Positions 37,167-46,286 of a DNA stretch of 64,000 nucleotides are shown here, piece by piece. The notes below the pieces were generated by a model that made no database searches, was not told the DNA's origin, and saw only the letters and a program-made list of their open reading frames with translations. The DNA is from Psychromonas sp. SA13A (GTDB taxonomy: Bacteria > Pseudomonadota > Gammaproteobacteria > Enterobacterales > Psychromonadaceae). Position numbers and translations under genes: made by a program. The DNA lies in contig NZ_WTKU01000014.1 of assembly GCF_011378715.1 (NCBI RefSeq), forward strand, positions 42,600 to 106,599, written 5' to 3'. Numbering within the stretch: the first letter of the stretch is position 1; each line of letters begins with the position of its first letter.

Positions 37167-37471
37167 AAGTCATCATCGTCGATTGCAAGGAAGCGAGTTT
37201 TGGACACCTACTATTTTAAGTTCTCGTTTGTCCAAGTTGCCCACTGTTCTATAACAGAACTCCTACAATACCCGTTCAACTTGGAAAGTTTTGTCCTTCT
37301 ATTGGTAAAGTGGCCAAAACTATCCGTTAAATATAAATAGGTTAAATATAATTTTTTAAAAAGCGTATAAAATAACTGTATTTCATACGCTTTTTATTTC
37401 TCTGTTATAAAAACAAAAGAGTAATTAAAACGTAAAAGCGAGTTGACGATGTAATCAACTGCATTAAAGTA
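37167..37471. other. gap with inverted repeats after the YdjM-like gene
   Basis: Contains CCAAGTTG (about 37230) facing CAACTTGG (about 37278) with an inner hairpin GTTCT-ATAAC-AGAAC, and a bidirectional terminator at 37358-37395. It is otherwise featureless. Confidence 0.5.
37358..37395. terminator. bidirectional terminator
   Basis: AAAAAGCGTAT (37358-37368) pairs exactly with ATACGCTTTTT (37385-37395). A and T tracts on both sides let it serve both the YdjM-like gene and the convergent phospholipase-D gene. Confidence 0.85.
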
Positions 37472-39715
37472 TTAAATGGTTTTAAACAAACTATTAAATT
37501 CGTTTTGGGCTTTGTTATCACCATTTAAAATCTTAGTTGATAAATTATAAATACGCTGTGTAACGCCTTGAACTTTTTCTTTAAAATTTTCAGCTTGTTG
37601 ATGATCAATTCGATTATTTTTGTCGTATTTAGCTAGTAATAAATCCATTACATGATTCATTTTAACTTTAAGTTTTTGTTGGGAAATGCCTATTTGTTGG
37701 GTTCTTTCGGCGATGCTTGGTCTCGCATCAATCTCAGCCGCTAGCCATTGTTTATACTGGTTCACAAAGTTGGGTGCATTGATGATCATTAACCCATTAT
37801 TGGTGTCCAGCATGTAACTACGAACATCCGCGTTTGCTGAACCAATAAATAAATCATCGCCAAACAGCATAACTTTTGAGTGTAAAGATAAGGTGCTGGT
37901 GTCGTTCTCATTCGCTTGTTGATATTCACTGTAGTTAAACGTTGCAGCTGTTGTTGCCGTTTGTTCCGCTCTATAGTCTTCAAATGCTTTCATTTGCCAC
38001 ATTGCAAGTAGATTCACTACATTTAAATCGGTGGTTTCAATAGAGTTGGTGATGATTTGCAAGCTTACATGTGTACAGTCCCAACTGCCGTCAACCATCG
38101 CACCTAGAGCGGCGAGTAGGTTGCCGGGCATAAAGAAGTAAGCATTATGGATGATAACTTGCTGTGGGTCATTTGCAGTTGCCTGTTCACAGGTCTTTTT
38201 CAAGGACGCTAGCCAAGTTGCGTGAATCGCTTTTCCATAATCAGCTTCTTTGCCATCAATAGACCCATAACCTCTTTTACTTTCAAAGAAGGGCAGGTTT
38301 TCTATGTAGTAAACTTGAGCTGAATCATCTAAAGCAAAAGATTGGCTGACTCCCTTGGTCGATGGAAGATAGTTGTTGTTATAACTAGCAATCATTTCAG
38401 TCATGGATTGCTCAACTTTTATTAAGCGCTGATCTAAACTAACAAAGTGTTGTTGATAATATTGGTCAACACAAGTTGGATTGTTGGTACTTTGGTTAGT
38501 ACAAAATTTTTGTGATTGTTTGTAAATATCCAAATTCATTAAAAAGTCATTGGGAGCATGTTCGCGGGTTTCATCAAGCGAGGCCACCATTGTAGTAAAG
38601 TTCCAGAGTCGGTCAAAAGTAGAGGTTACTTGTGGATCAGGCGCATTAAATTCTAATCGTACATCGGTATCCATAAAAATGTATTTACTGGCTAAGGGGC
38701 TCGGGTTCATGTGATAAGAGTTTTCAACATTACGACCGCCTAATTGCATGGTCTGTTGATCAACTAAGAGTAATTTATGATGTAAAAATTCAGTGAGATA
38801 ATCCCAATCTCTGCGGGCAATGGAGTTGTTTTCTCGATTGGTCGGTAAAAAGCTATTAACGGAATTTAATACTGGGTTAATTTGATCGCCTAATACTAAT
38901 GTAGCTGTCGCTAATTTTATTTTTGCTGTTAACGATGCTAACCCACCTTGGTAATTAGCTTGATAATATAATTTACCTAATTTTTTTAACTGAGCTTGGG
39001 TATCCGCACTGTCAGCATCCGTTGAAGCGGATAATGCAGCTACATCTATTGACTGGCCATGTTCAAGGGAAAAAGCCATTAACTCGGGGTTTTTGGCATA
39101 TAAGCCAGACAGGAAAAGAGCAGACATAGGAGTCGATAAATTAGAAATACCAATGTCTGAAGCTAAGCGATTATTGATTTTTTCATTATCAAAGAGTTGT
39201 TCAATTTCAGCATACTTGTCTTGATTACAAGCGGCGTCTGCTTTGCTTGATTGACCACAGCCTAAGGTTAAATAGACTGCATCTTTAACGATATTTTGAC
39301 TAGGTCTTCCGTACAGCCTAACTTGAATGTAGCCGCCTCCTGCTTGTTGCAAATAACTGAGGCGGTCTAAATCTTTGTAGGTGCTGAGGTAATCTAATAA
39401 TAACCTGACTTTTACGCCTCGTTTTGCAGCGTTTATAAGAGCTTGGGCTAATACGGAAGAGGTGTGGTCGTCAGAAAAAATATAATAAGCAAGATCAATG
39501 TGGGTGTCAGCTGCATTTATCAAAGCCAGTTTACTGGCAAAGGCTTGATCATTATCGGTGATCACCGTGGCGGATTTTATTGGTAAATTGCCAGTAGATG
39601 CATACTGAGTTAACAAGGCATCATCTAATGCTACTTGCTCTCGAGTCGCACAAGCACTAACTGTAAATATTCCAATTAAGATAAATAATTTAGTACCAAT
39701 CTTGGTTAGTCGCAT
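37472..39715 (-). CDS. phospholipase-D family lipoprotein
   Basis: 747 residues with a lipoprotein signal (LFILIGIFTVSAC, Cys at about 22), so membrane-anchored. There are two HKD catalytic motifs: HHKLLLVD followed by GGRNVENSY (about residue 320), and HSKVMLFGDDLFIGSANAD (about 620). Both His, Lys and Asp sets are intact. The architecture resembles ClsC/YmdC-type cardiolipin synthases, but the protein is some 270 residues longer, with an insertion of about 150 residues between the first strand (DLAYYIFSDDHTSSVL) and motif 1. A role in phospholipid head-group exchange or cleavage is likely; the specific reaction is uncertain. Confidence 0.88.
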   Translation of the reverse strand: MRLTKIGTKLFILIGIFTVSACATREQVALDDALLTQYASTGNLPIKSATVITDNDQAFASKLALINAADTHIDLAYYIFSDDHTSSVLAQALINAAKRGVKVRLLLDYLSTYKDLDRLSYLQQAGGGYIQVRLYGRPSQNIVKDAVYLTLGCGQSSKADAACNQDKYAEIEQLFDNEKINNRLASDIGISNLSTPMSALFLSGLYAKNPELMAFSLEHGQSIDVAALSASTDADSADTQAQLKKLGKLYYQANYQGGLASLTAKIKLATATLVLGDQINPVLNSVNSFLPTNRENNSIARRDWDYLTEFLHHKLLLVDQQTMQLGGRNVENSYHMNPSPLASKYIFMDTDVRLEFNAPDPQVTSTFDRLWNFTTMVASLDETREHAPNDFLMNLDIYKQSQKFCTNQSTNNPTCVDQYYQQHFVSLDQRLIKVEQSMTEMIASYNNNYLPSTKGVSQSFALDDSAQVYYIENLPFFESKRGYGSIDGKEADYGKAIHATWLASLKKTCEQATANDPQQVIIHNAYFFMPGNLLAALGAMVDGSWDCTHVSLQIITNSIETTDLNVVNLLAMWQMKAFEDYRAEQTATTAATFNYSEYQQANENDTSTLSLHSKVMLFGDDLFIGSANADVRSYMLDTNNGLMIINAPNFVNQYKQWLAAEIDARPSIAERTQQIGISQQKLKVKMNHVMDLLLAKYDKNNRIDHQQAENFKEKVQGVTQRIYNLSTKILNGDNKAQNEFNSLFKTI

Positions 39716-40294
39716 TACTGATTCCTTGTATTATTACTAAATGATCATTGAAATAATTGTTGTTAAATCTAGCATTGAATTTTTTAGCTGATTGAACTCT
39801 TTAACTGATTATATGTTGTAGTTAATTGAACCGGTCATAAATATAGGTGGATTTTTGTTAGTCTCTTAAAGGGCAATTAAAACTAATAAGTCACATGAAT
39901 TAACAAGCAACATAAATTAATAACTACAATCAAGCCAGTAACTTATAAATGACTAAAAATCCACCATATAGGCAAAAAATGAGTTATTCAAGTGTTCAGC
40001 CAAAATCTCTTTTTTAAAAAACAAACTATCGCCTTTAAGTCACATAAAAATGAAGTAACTAAGGGTGAAACAGTTAATAGTAAGGGTGAACTGGTATGAA
40101 CTCTTATCATTAAAATAAAAGGATCCCTTATCGTTTATGGATGCCCAACAGCTAAATATATGGCCTAAAGATCTCGGTACACTTGTATTACTGCAACGGT
40201 GAGAAAGGAATTTTTCTAGGGTAGTTAAGGCTAAGCTAAAGGTATGCAGAAAAAATAAGAAAAAAACGAGGTTTTTTAACTGATTGGCATCAGC
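39716..40294. other. gap with a long inverted repeat
   Basis: 579 bases without a supported gene. GGTGGATTTTTGTTAGTC (39846-39863) faces GACTAAAAATCCACC (39951-39965), giving a 15-bp stem with a three-base bulge around an 87-base loop. ATATAGG flanks both arms. This could be a small MITE-like element. Confidence 0.5.
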
Positions 40295-40978
40295 CTAATT
40301 AGGTCCATTTACAATGGTGTAATCATGGCATTTTTTTAATAATTTTAAAAAGCTGTTTAGATTTCGATCCAGACTGCTTTCGGGTAAAAAGAGGTGATAA
40401 CCATATGCCTTGGCGAGTTGTTCACTACGATGTAACCATGCTGCGATTGGGCCTTTATATATAACTTCATTTAACGTATAGGGCTCAAAATTAATCAGAC
40501 TACCTTCAAAATCAACTTCTTTATTAGCGATCGCTAAAATGAGCAATTCTTGTTGTTCGTGAATTAATTTGTTCGCTAATCTTGGTGATATACTTTTAGC
40601 TATATGGTCTAAATTATTTAGTTTGATGCCGACATAGGGTAATTGTATATGCTCACCTTGGACATCTGCTTTAAGTTCACCAAAACGTATAATATCTTGC
40701 CATGGTAGTGCCCACTGACCATGGCGATGACAATATCTAATCGTTTTTGGGGTGATAAAAAGGCTGGTTCCGGGCTCTAAATACTTAAGTACACCTATTA
40801 AAATAAGCACTAACGTAGCTGATATGAGGAAAATTAATTGAATTTTAAAGATTTGCCAAAGGAATAAGCTCAAAATCCAAAAAACAAATAGCGAGATACA
40901 TCCAAGCCATATAAATGTATGCGTATAACGTTTTGAATTAGGGTGAATGGTAATAACTCTATCGGTTGTATTATCCAA
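40295..40978 (-). CDS. DUF2982-like membrane protein
   Basis: 227 residues. Two transmembrane helices lie at about 22-44 and 48-68 (FIWLGCISLFVFWILSLFLW, then IQLIFLISATLVLILIGVL). A cytoplasmic region follows with a PH-like beta pattern (TPKTIRYCHRHGQWALPWQDI, then LPYVGIKL). I recall this arrangement in the DUF2982 family of Vibrio and Shewanella, but cannot verify it. Function is unknown. It is monocistronic, with no terminator recognised. Confidence 0.6.
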   Translation of the reverse strand: MDNTTDRVITIHPNSKRYTHTFIWLGCISLFVFWILSLFLWQIFKIQLIFLISATLVLILIGVLKYLEPGTSLFITPKTIRYCHRHGQWALPWQDIIRFGELKADVQGEHIQLPYVGIKLNNLDHIAKSISPRLANKLIHEQQELLILAIANKEVDFEGSLINFEPYTLNEVIYKGPIAAWLHRSEQLAKAYGYHLFLPESSLDRNLNSFLKLLKKCHDYTIVNGPN

Positions 40979-41483
40979 TTTAACCTTCCTTAAAAACTTT
41001 GTCGCTCGAGTAATTGCTTATCAATAGCAACGATAAATATATTATTAGGGTAAATGCAAACCTATAAAAATCATATAGTAAATGTAAAAAATCATTTTAA
41101 ACAAAAATAATATTTGAAAAAGTGCCAAGGGTTGTAAACTTTGTGCGGAAACAGGTTATCTTACTTGGTGCAAGCTTATTTGAAAAAGCAGGGCTCTGTA
41201 GCTTTTAAGTAGTACCTTTTACACTATTCTGTGCTGAATTATTATGATTCAATCTAGGCTACTTTAGGCACTAAGTCTTTGCTACTCATCCTTTTAATTC
41301 TACTTTTTATCACCTGAATTTATGCTCTAAATTGGGATTAAATTATTTTCAATTTTACGATAAATATTGCTATCTATTATTAATTCTTAGGAACATAATC
41401 TCGCTGTTACCAGATCATTTAAAGTCATAGTGTAACGTTAGTCATAGGGTTATTAGTTGTTTATCTTAATAAAGGAAAGCATC
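40979..41483. other. gap upstream of the small basic protein
   Basis: 505 AT-rich bases between divergent genes, presumably holding both promoters. No repeat, RNA or ORF could be supported. Confidence 0.35.
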
Positions 41484-41600
41484 GTGAGTAAAGGCCAAGA
41501 CAGCAAAAAAGACGGTAAGAAAAAACCGATTTTGACTGCAAAAGAAAAAAGAACATTAAAAATAGCTAAAAAATCAAAAGTTGGATTTTTAGCTAAATAA
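41484..41600 (+). CDS. small lysine-rich protein (38 aa)
   Basis: 38 residues from a GTG (41484) with AAAGGA eight bases upstream: MSKGQDSKKDGKKKP at the start, TAKEKRTLKIAKKSK in the middle. About 14 of 38 residues are Lys. Similar tiny basic proteins starting MSKGQDSKK or MTKGQDSKK occur widely in Pseudomonas and related bacteria (recalled, not searched) and have no known function. A clear terminator follows 11 bases later, which supports a real gene. Nucleic-acid binding is a guess from charge. Confidence 0.7.
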   Translation: MSKGQDSKKDGKKKPILTAKEKRTLKIAKKSKVGFLAK

Positions 41601-41610
41601 AGATTAAATG

Positions 41611-41638
41611 AAAGGTCATCAACATCCCGATGACCTTT
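41611..41638 (+). terminator. terminator of the small basic protein gene
   Basis: AAAGGTCATC, loop AACATCCC, GATGACCTTT, then TA; a ten-base perfect stem. Confidence 0.8.
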
Positions 41639-41809
41639 TAAAGCTTCTAGCCTCAATCAACTTTATTAATACCGATGAGAAAGTGTTGACCCGATAAATT
41701 GTATTGATTGATACACTGCAATTCCCCTCAATAAAAACTTTACTTAATGAAGCGGTTAACCTGTTCTTTGAAGGGAAGCTTTTCTAATGCAGTTTCCTAA
41801 TTAAAATTT

Positions 41810-42214
41810 CTAATACAGCTTTTTTAGTAATAATTCAGCTTGACCCGTTATTGCTTTATTCGGATTTAAACTAAGTGCTTTCTCAGCAAAAGACTGTGCC
41901 TGTGCATTTTTACCTTGGCGGTAATTCAACTCTGCTAGGCGTAAATAGATTTCAGGATTACGTGGAGATATCCTGATCGCACGTTCTAAAATCCCCGTTG
42001 CACCGCGCAAGTTACCCTTGCTTTCTTGCTGCTCAGCAAGACTAAATAATGAGTCTAAGGCAGCGCTTCCCTTCACTGTATTATCAATATCGTCAGTTGG
42101 CGTGCTAACTGAACTTGGAGTGGTGGGCTCAGTCGTTGGCGATGTAACAGGTTTTGTACTACAGGCCCATAAAAAACTAGATAAACAAACAACAGCAATT
42201 TTATAATGATTCAT
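41810..42214 (-). CDS. TPR lipoprotein, probable PBP1b activator (LpoP-like)
   Basis: 134 residues. A lipoprotein signal (VVCLSSFLWAC, Cys at 18) is followed by a Pro/Thr/Ser-rich flexible stretch (about 20-42) and two to three TPR helices (LFSLAEQQESKGNLRGATGI, then NPEIYLRLAELNYRQGKNAQ). It is 22 bases after mrcB and so in the same operon. In Pseudomonas aeruginosa a TPR lipoprotein (LpoP) encoded next to ponB activates PBP1b, and such pairs are known across proteobacteria. Position, size and architecture all fit. Direct activation here is inference. Confidence 0.75.
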   Translation of the reverse strand: MNHYKIAVVCLSSFLWACSTKPVTSPTTEPTTPSSVSTPTDDIDNTVKGSAALDSLFSLAEQQESKGNLRGATGILERAIRISPRNPEIYLRLAELNYRQGKNAQAQSFAEKALSLNPNKAITGQAELLLKKLY

Positions 42215-42236
42215 TATGATGATCTCTTTAGTTGGT

Positions 42237-44543
42237 TTAGTTGGTTAAATTACGGAACCAATCGATGACTTTATCAGTTGTACCGCAACGTATTTCTTCC
42301 TTTGGCTCAGTACCGCTCACAAAAGGCAATTGTATTGTATTATCACAGCGATCTTGGCTACCGATGCCTGATTCGCTGTCAACCCAACTTAGGGTGATGT
42401 TTTTTGGTGGAAAGTTCTGCAAAGGTTGCTGAGCTCGCGCTTTAAAAATATCAGCCCAGACTCGAAGTGCACCGCTTGAACCGGTCAATCCTGTTGTTTT
42501 ATTATCATCACGACCAAGCCAAACAACCGCTTGCATATCATCTGAAAAACCTGCAAACCAACTGTCTCGCAAATCATTGGTTGTTCCGGTTTTTCCTGCA
42601 ACAGCAAAATCAGGTAATAACCATTGTAATGCTTTAGCTGAACCTTCGTGCGTAACAGCTTGTAAAGCATGGCGTAACGTATAAATCGAACTAGAACTAA
42701 AGCGTTTTTCAATATCAATAGGATAACTTGTTAGTACTTCTCCGCGCGGATCGACAACGGAGCGGATCGCCAATAACGGTGTATAAAATCCACCTGAGGA
42801 AATGGTTTGATACATTTGAGCTACTTCAAGCGGACTCAATTCCGCTGCGCCTAAAGTGATCGCAGGGAGTGCTGGAATGTCACTATCAACGCCAAGTCGT
42901 TTTACTGTTGATAAGATATTATCTAAGCCTAAGTCATTACCTAAACGCGCCGTTGCCTGATTGTATGAACGTGCTAATGCTCTATATAAAAGTACATCGC
43001 CATGATCTTGTAAATCGTAGTTTTTAGGGGCCCAAGTATCGCCGTTATCTAATTTTTTTTCGTAGGCTGCATCGCTTATTAAAGTCGCTAACGTATATTG
43101 TTCACTTTTTTCTAAGGCTGTTAAATATACGGCGGGTTTCATTAACGAGCCGATTTGTCGACGGGCATCAATTGCGCGGTTAAATCCCGCATATCGCGTG
43201 TCGCTACCGCCAACAATAGCCGTTACTGCGCCTGTATTCGGTTGCGTAACAATTATCGCTCCCTGCAAATTCGCATTAGGCTCAGATTTTTTATTACTAG
43301 CCATCATTTTAACCAAGCTAGTCTCAGCAGTTTGTTGAATTAACGGATTAAAATGGGTAAAAATAGACAGGCCATCGGAGCTTAAGTCTTCAGCTTTGTA
43401 ATCATTTTGTAATTGCCTGCGCACAAGGTCTAAATAAGCAGGATAACGTTTACCACTGCTAACGCTGCGCTCACCCACTTTTAGTGGTTCTTGCTTAGCT
43501 AATTCAGCAAGGTCTGCATCAAGTTGTTTTTCTCTGACTGCAATATCTAATACTAAATTGCGGCGTTTTAATGCACGTTCAGGGTTACGCCATGGATTGT
43601 AATAACTGGCACCGCGCACTAGTGCAACTAACAGTGCTTGTTGCGACAGCGATAAGTCCATAATATTTTTTTTGAAATAATACTGACTTGCTAAACCAAA
43701 GCCATGAATAGCCCGTGGTCCATCTTGACCAAGGTATATTTCATTCATGTATCCTTCTAAAATATCAGCTTTGCTTGCATGTAACTCCAATAGCACCGCC
43801 ATCAACGCTTCCTGCGCTTTACGAATTAATGTTCGCTCCGGCGTGAGGTAATAATTTTTAATCAATTGCTGTGTCAGTGTCGACGCTCCCTGTGAGAAGC
43901 CACCATCTTTAATGTTGGTAACCATTGCTCGCCCGATACCGCGTAGCGAAATACCAAAATGGCCGTAAAAGTTCTTATCTTCAACAGCAACCAGCATTGC
44001 TTGTAAAGAAACTGGCGTTTCAGCAAGTTGAACTAATAATCTATCCTCATTGTGGGAAGGATAAATACCGCCTATCACCAAGGGCTGTAAACGTACTAAC
44101 GCTTTATTATCTTTACTTTCTAGCTTTGATACAAAGCCATTATTTAGGGTGATTTTTATTTTTTGTGCTGCGGCTAATTCGTCACTGAACTGAAATTGAG
44201 GGATGAAAATGGTTACTTTATTTTGTTCAATTAATGCCTCACCGGGATTATTAACGTTGCCCACAAACTGATATCCAAGCATGGTCATTTCTTCACGTAA
44301 ATCAGTCAATGAGAGTGGCAATCCTTCGTATATCTCTAGAGGTCGCGCGTAAACAGTTGATGCAACTGACCACTGTTTATCTTTAAAAGTCGAATTAACG
44401 ATGGAATCTAAGTAGATGAGAATACCGACAGCGATCATTATTAATATTAATAATGCAGTCCATAGTTTACTTTTATCACCCTTTGGTGAAAGAATACCCT
44501 GTGCTTTAGCGGAGGGATGAATTTCATCGTTTTTGTTACGCAT
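42237..44543 (-). CDS. mrcB: penicillin-binding protein 1B
   Basis: 768 residues from the ATG at 44543 (AAAGG eight bases upstream); a TTG two codons earlier is open but poorly spaced. It has a short cytoplasmic N-terminus, one helix (KLWTALLILIMIAVGILIYL), a UB2H-like region (VASTVYARPLEIYEGLPLS), a glycosyltransferase domain (VEDKNFYGHFGISLRG with the catalytic Glu, then GGFSQGASTLTQQLIKNYYL) and a transpeptidase with SLMK, SYN and KTGT boxes. It polymerises and crosslinks peptidoglycan. The RBS lies inside the 3' end of iscB, whose stop codon overlaps the mrcB start. Confidence 0.95.
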   Translation of the reverse strand: MRNKNDEIHPSAKAQGILSPKGDKSKLWTALLILIMIAVGILIYLDSIVNSTFKDKQWSVASTVYARPLEIYEGLPLSLTDLREEMTMLGYQFVGNVNNPGEALIEQNKVTIFIPQFQFSDELAAAQKIKITLNNGFVSKLESKDNKALVRLQPLVIGGIYPSHNEDRLLVQLAETPVSLQAMLVAVEDKNFYGHFGISLRGIGRAMVTNIKDGGFSQGASTLTQQLIKNYYLTPERTLIRKAQEALMAVLLELHASKADILEGYMNEIYLGQDGPRAIHGFGLASQYYFKKNIMDLSLSQQALLVALVRGASYYNPWRNPERALKRRNLVLDIAVREKQLDADLAELAKQEPLKVGERSVSSGKRYPAYLDLVRRQLQNDYKAEDLSSDGLSIFTHFNPLIQQTAETSLVKMMASNKKSEPNANLQGAIIVTQPNTGAVTAIVGGSDTRYAGFNRAIDARRQIGSLMKPAVYLTALEKSEQYTLATLISDAAYEKKLDNGDTWAPKNYDLQDHGDVLLYRALARSYNQATARLGNDLGLDNILSTVKRLGVDSDIPALPAITLGAAELSPLEVAQMYQTISSGGFYTPLLAIRSVVDPRGEVLTSYPIDIEKRFSSSSIYTLRHALQAVTHEGSAKALQWLLPDFAVAGKTGTTNDLRDSWFAGFSDDMQAVVWLGRDDNKTTGLTGSSGALRVWADIFKARAQQPLQNFPPKNITLSWVDSESGIGSQDRCDNTIQLPFVSGTEPKEEIRCGTTDKVIDWFRNLTN

Positions 44544-45720
44544 ACACAATACCTTTGTTTTGAAATACTAATCTGATTGTTTTGATGTTTTTAACTAATC
44601 GCTTAGTACCGTGCATAAAAGCAAGATATGCGCCTTTGTTTTGTATTCCTTTGGCGATGCACTTAATACCGTTCCACTCAATAATATCTTGTGGTTGTAT
44701 CGTATAGCGCTGTTTACGAATAGATGGCGCAAAGCCATTTCGATTCTTTTGTAATGCTCTATTATTCTTACGTTTAAATGTTATTTTACGCTCAGTACTC
44801 CGCTCTTGGTTTGACCCACCTGCGATCACAAATGCATCATTACTGTGCGATTTTTCAATATTGTGGTGATAGCGGTTTGCCTTGGTCACGTAGCCAAAAG
44901 TTTCTATCGCGTCAGGAAAAATGCTTAGTAATTGAGCGCGTATAATATTCATAGTTGTGGCAGGTTTTAAGCTCTTTTGCTTTGTACTCGTTAACGACCA
45001 CTTATTATCATGCAGTGCTTTATGATGCTTACTACAAAGCGTTTTTAGGTTGCTTGGCGCATCAGAGCCGCTTTGTGAACGATATATTACATGGTGAACT
45101 TCAAGCTTATCACAGCAGCCTTTTTTGCCGCTCTGGCATTTGTAGTTATCACGCGCTAATACATAGGCTTTAACATTCTCAAAACCATACTGAACACCTT
45201 GTTGATACTGTTCATTTGAAATATTAGGATTGTTCATCTTTACCATATCAAACGTACCCGTTTCCAAAACAGTTTTAGTGACCGGCATTAATGATCTGCA
45301 CTGATTAATTAATCTTACATGAGCGTCCACTTTCCATTGTACGGATGGGGCTAGTCGGCCTTTTCTGGTACTAGCTGCTCGATTTAAAAAGCGTGGCGCT
45401 CTGTAACGTAACTTGTTGCGCTTCTGTCTGCGGTACATTTTGCGTGTCGTCATTTTGTCTGAAATGTCATTGCGCATAGTCGCAATAGCCGAAAAAACCT
45501 CTTTCGTATCTGAGAGGACAGATATACCGACTTCGCCGTGACCTGTATCAACGCCAAGCGTCAGCGGCTGTTTATAGCCCGCAGATCCAAATTTTAGCTG
45601 TATGGTAAACGGATTGCGTTTAATAACCGTTGCTTTGCCTTCTCTGATCAGTATCTTTGCTTTTCTTGGGCGGCATGGCATCAATGATTCACCATGCTTA
45701 TTAATGACAAAAACGCGCAT
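44536..45720 (-). CDS. iscB: IscB RNA-guided HNH/RuvC endonuclease
   Basis: 394 residues. The N-terminal PLMP-type domain is VFVINKHGESLMPCRPRKAK. RuvC-I is LGVDTGHGEVGISV, followed by an Arg-rich bridge helix (RRQKRNKLRYRAPRFLNR), RuvC-II VLETGTFD, the HNH domain with KLEVHHVIYRSQ and NLKTLCSKHHKALH plus zinc-type Cys pairs (CQSGKKGCC), and RuvC-III SHSNDAFVIAGG. The C-terminal beta part is IAKGIQNKGAYLAF. Catalytic Asp, Glu, His and Asp are all present. IscB is the ancestor-like relative of Cas9 from IS200/IS605 elements. No tnpA or right end is visible. Its TAA lies within the first codons of mrcB. Confidence 0.9.
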   Translation of the reverse strand: MRVFVINKHGESLMPCRPRKAKILIREGKATVIKRNPFTIQLKFGSAGYKQPLTLGVDTGHGEVGISVLSDTKEVFSAIATMRNDISDKMTTRKMYRRQKRNKLRYRAPRFLNRAASTRKGRLAPSVQWKVDAHVRLINQCRSLMPVTKTVLETGTFDMVKMNNPNISNEQYQQGVQYGFENVKAYVLARDNYKCQSGKKGCCDKLEVHHVIYRSQSGSDAPSNLKTLCSKHHKALHDNKWSLTSTKQKSLKPATTMNIIRAQLLSIFPDAIETFGYVTKANRYHHNIEKSHSNDAFVIAGGSNQERSTERKITFKRKNNRALQKNRNGFAPSIRKQRYTIQPQDIIEWNGIKCIAKGIQNKGAYLAFMHGTKRLVKNIKTIRLVFQNKGIVYA

Positions 45721-46011
45721 AATATCCTTAACATATTTAGTTAGTAAAATTAACTAATCCTCTCACGAGGTTGATTCCCATCGTCAATGTTGTAAAAGCT
45801 TTTTACACTTAGCACACCGACCCGTTGAGGTCTTTTAATACTAAGCGATAGGGCAGCAAACTTGGGAGGCATTCACTGGTATCGTCACTTAAACAACGTA
45901 GTTCTCGAAGAACTTAGACTAATCACCTATTCAGTCCGAAGACCTATCTCGATACTCACATCTCAAGCCCGTTGGCTTAGCCACGGGTAGTTGACGAATA
46001 GACATGTATTT
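45721..46011 (-). ncRNA. omega RNA of IscB (scaffold plus candidate guide)
   Basis: The 275 bases upstream of iscB are rich in hairpins: CCCGTGGC-TAA-GCCAACGGG at the far end (45967-45988), AGTTCT-CGA-AGAACT (45900-45914), TGTAAAA/TTTTACA (45791-45807), CCTC-TCAC-GAGG (45759-45770) and TTAGTTA/TAACTAA (45737-45757). The first is the hairpin commonly seen at IS605-type ends, opening GTCAACTACCCGTGGC. Scaffold begins at about 45995, so the guide would be 45996-46011, AAATACATGTCTATTC on the minus strand. The exact ends are estimates. Confidence 0.65.
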
Positions 46012-46286
46012 ATGAAGCACAGCAAGGCCTTATGAAGATAAAAAATAAAAAATAAAAAAGAATAATAACTGGCAATCACGTTATTACAGAGACGTTAACC
46101 TATTAATTTCTAAAAAAGGGGCAGTGTTTTACGCAGAAAACTTGATAGACCTTGTTCTGATTGAACCAGTTCTTACCACCCAACAACCTTGACTAATAAT
46201 TATCACCAAAGTTCCTTTTAATCGTGTGGTTTTCTCTATTCAGTGCTCGATTAGATAACTATTTGAGGACGAACGATAATCTATCT
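46012..46286. other. gap beyond the iscB left end
   Basis: 275 bases with no gene; it holds the original target flank of the IscB element and the tail of the TetR gene region. Confidence 0.35.

Noticed and set aside
40137..40202. 21-codon open frame with an AAAGGA-like site
   Set aside because: Too short, with no terminator or similarity.
41453..41656. 67-codon minus-strand frame
   Set aside because: It is the antisense of the small lysine-rich protein and its terminator.
44955..45173. 72-codon plus-strand frame inside iscB
   Set aside because: It lies opposite the HNH region and shows no features.
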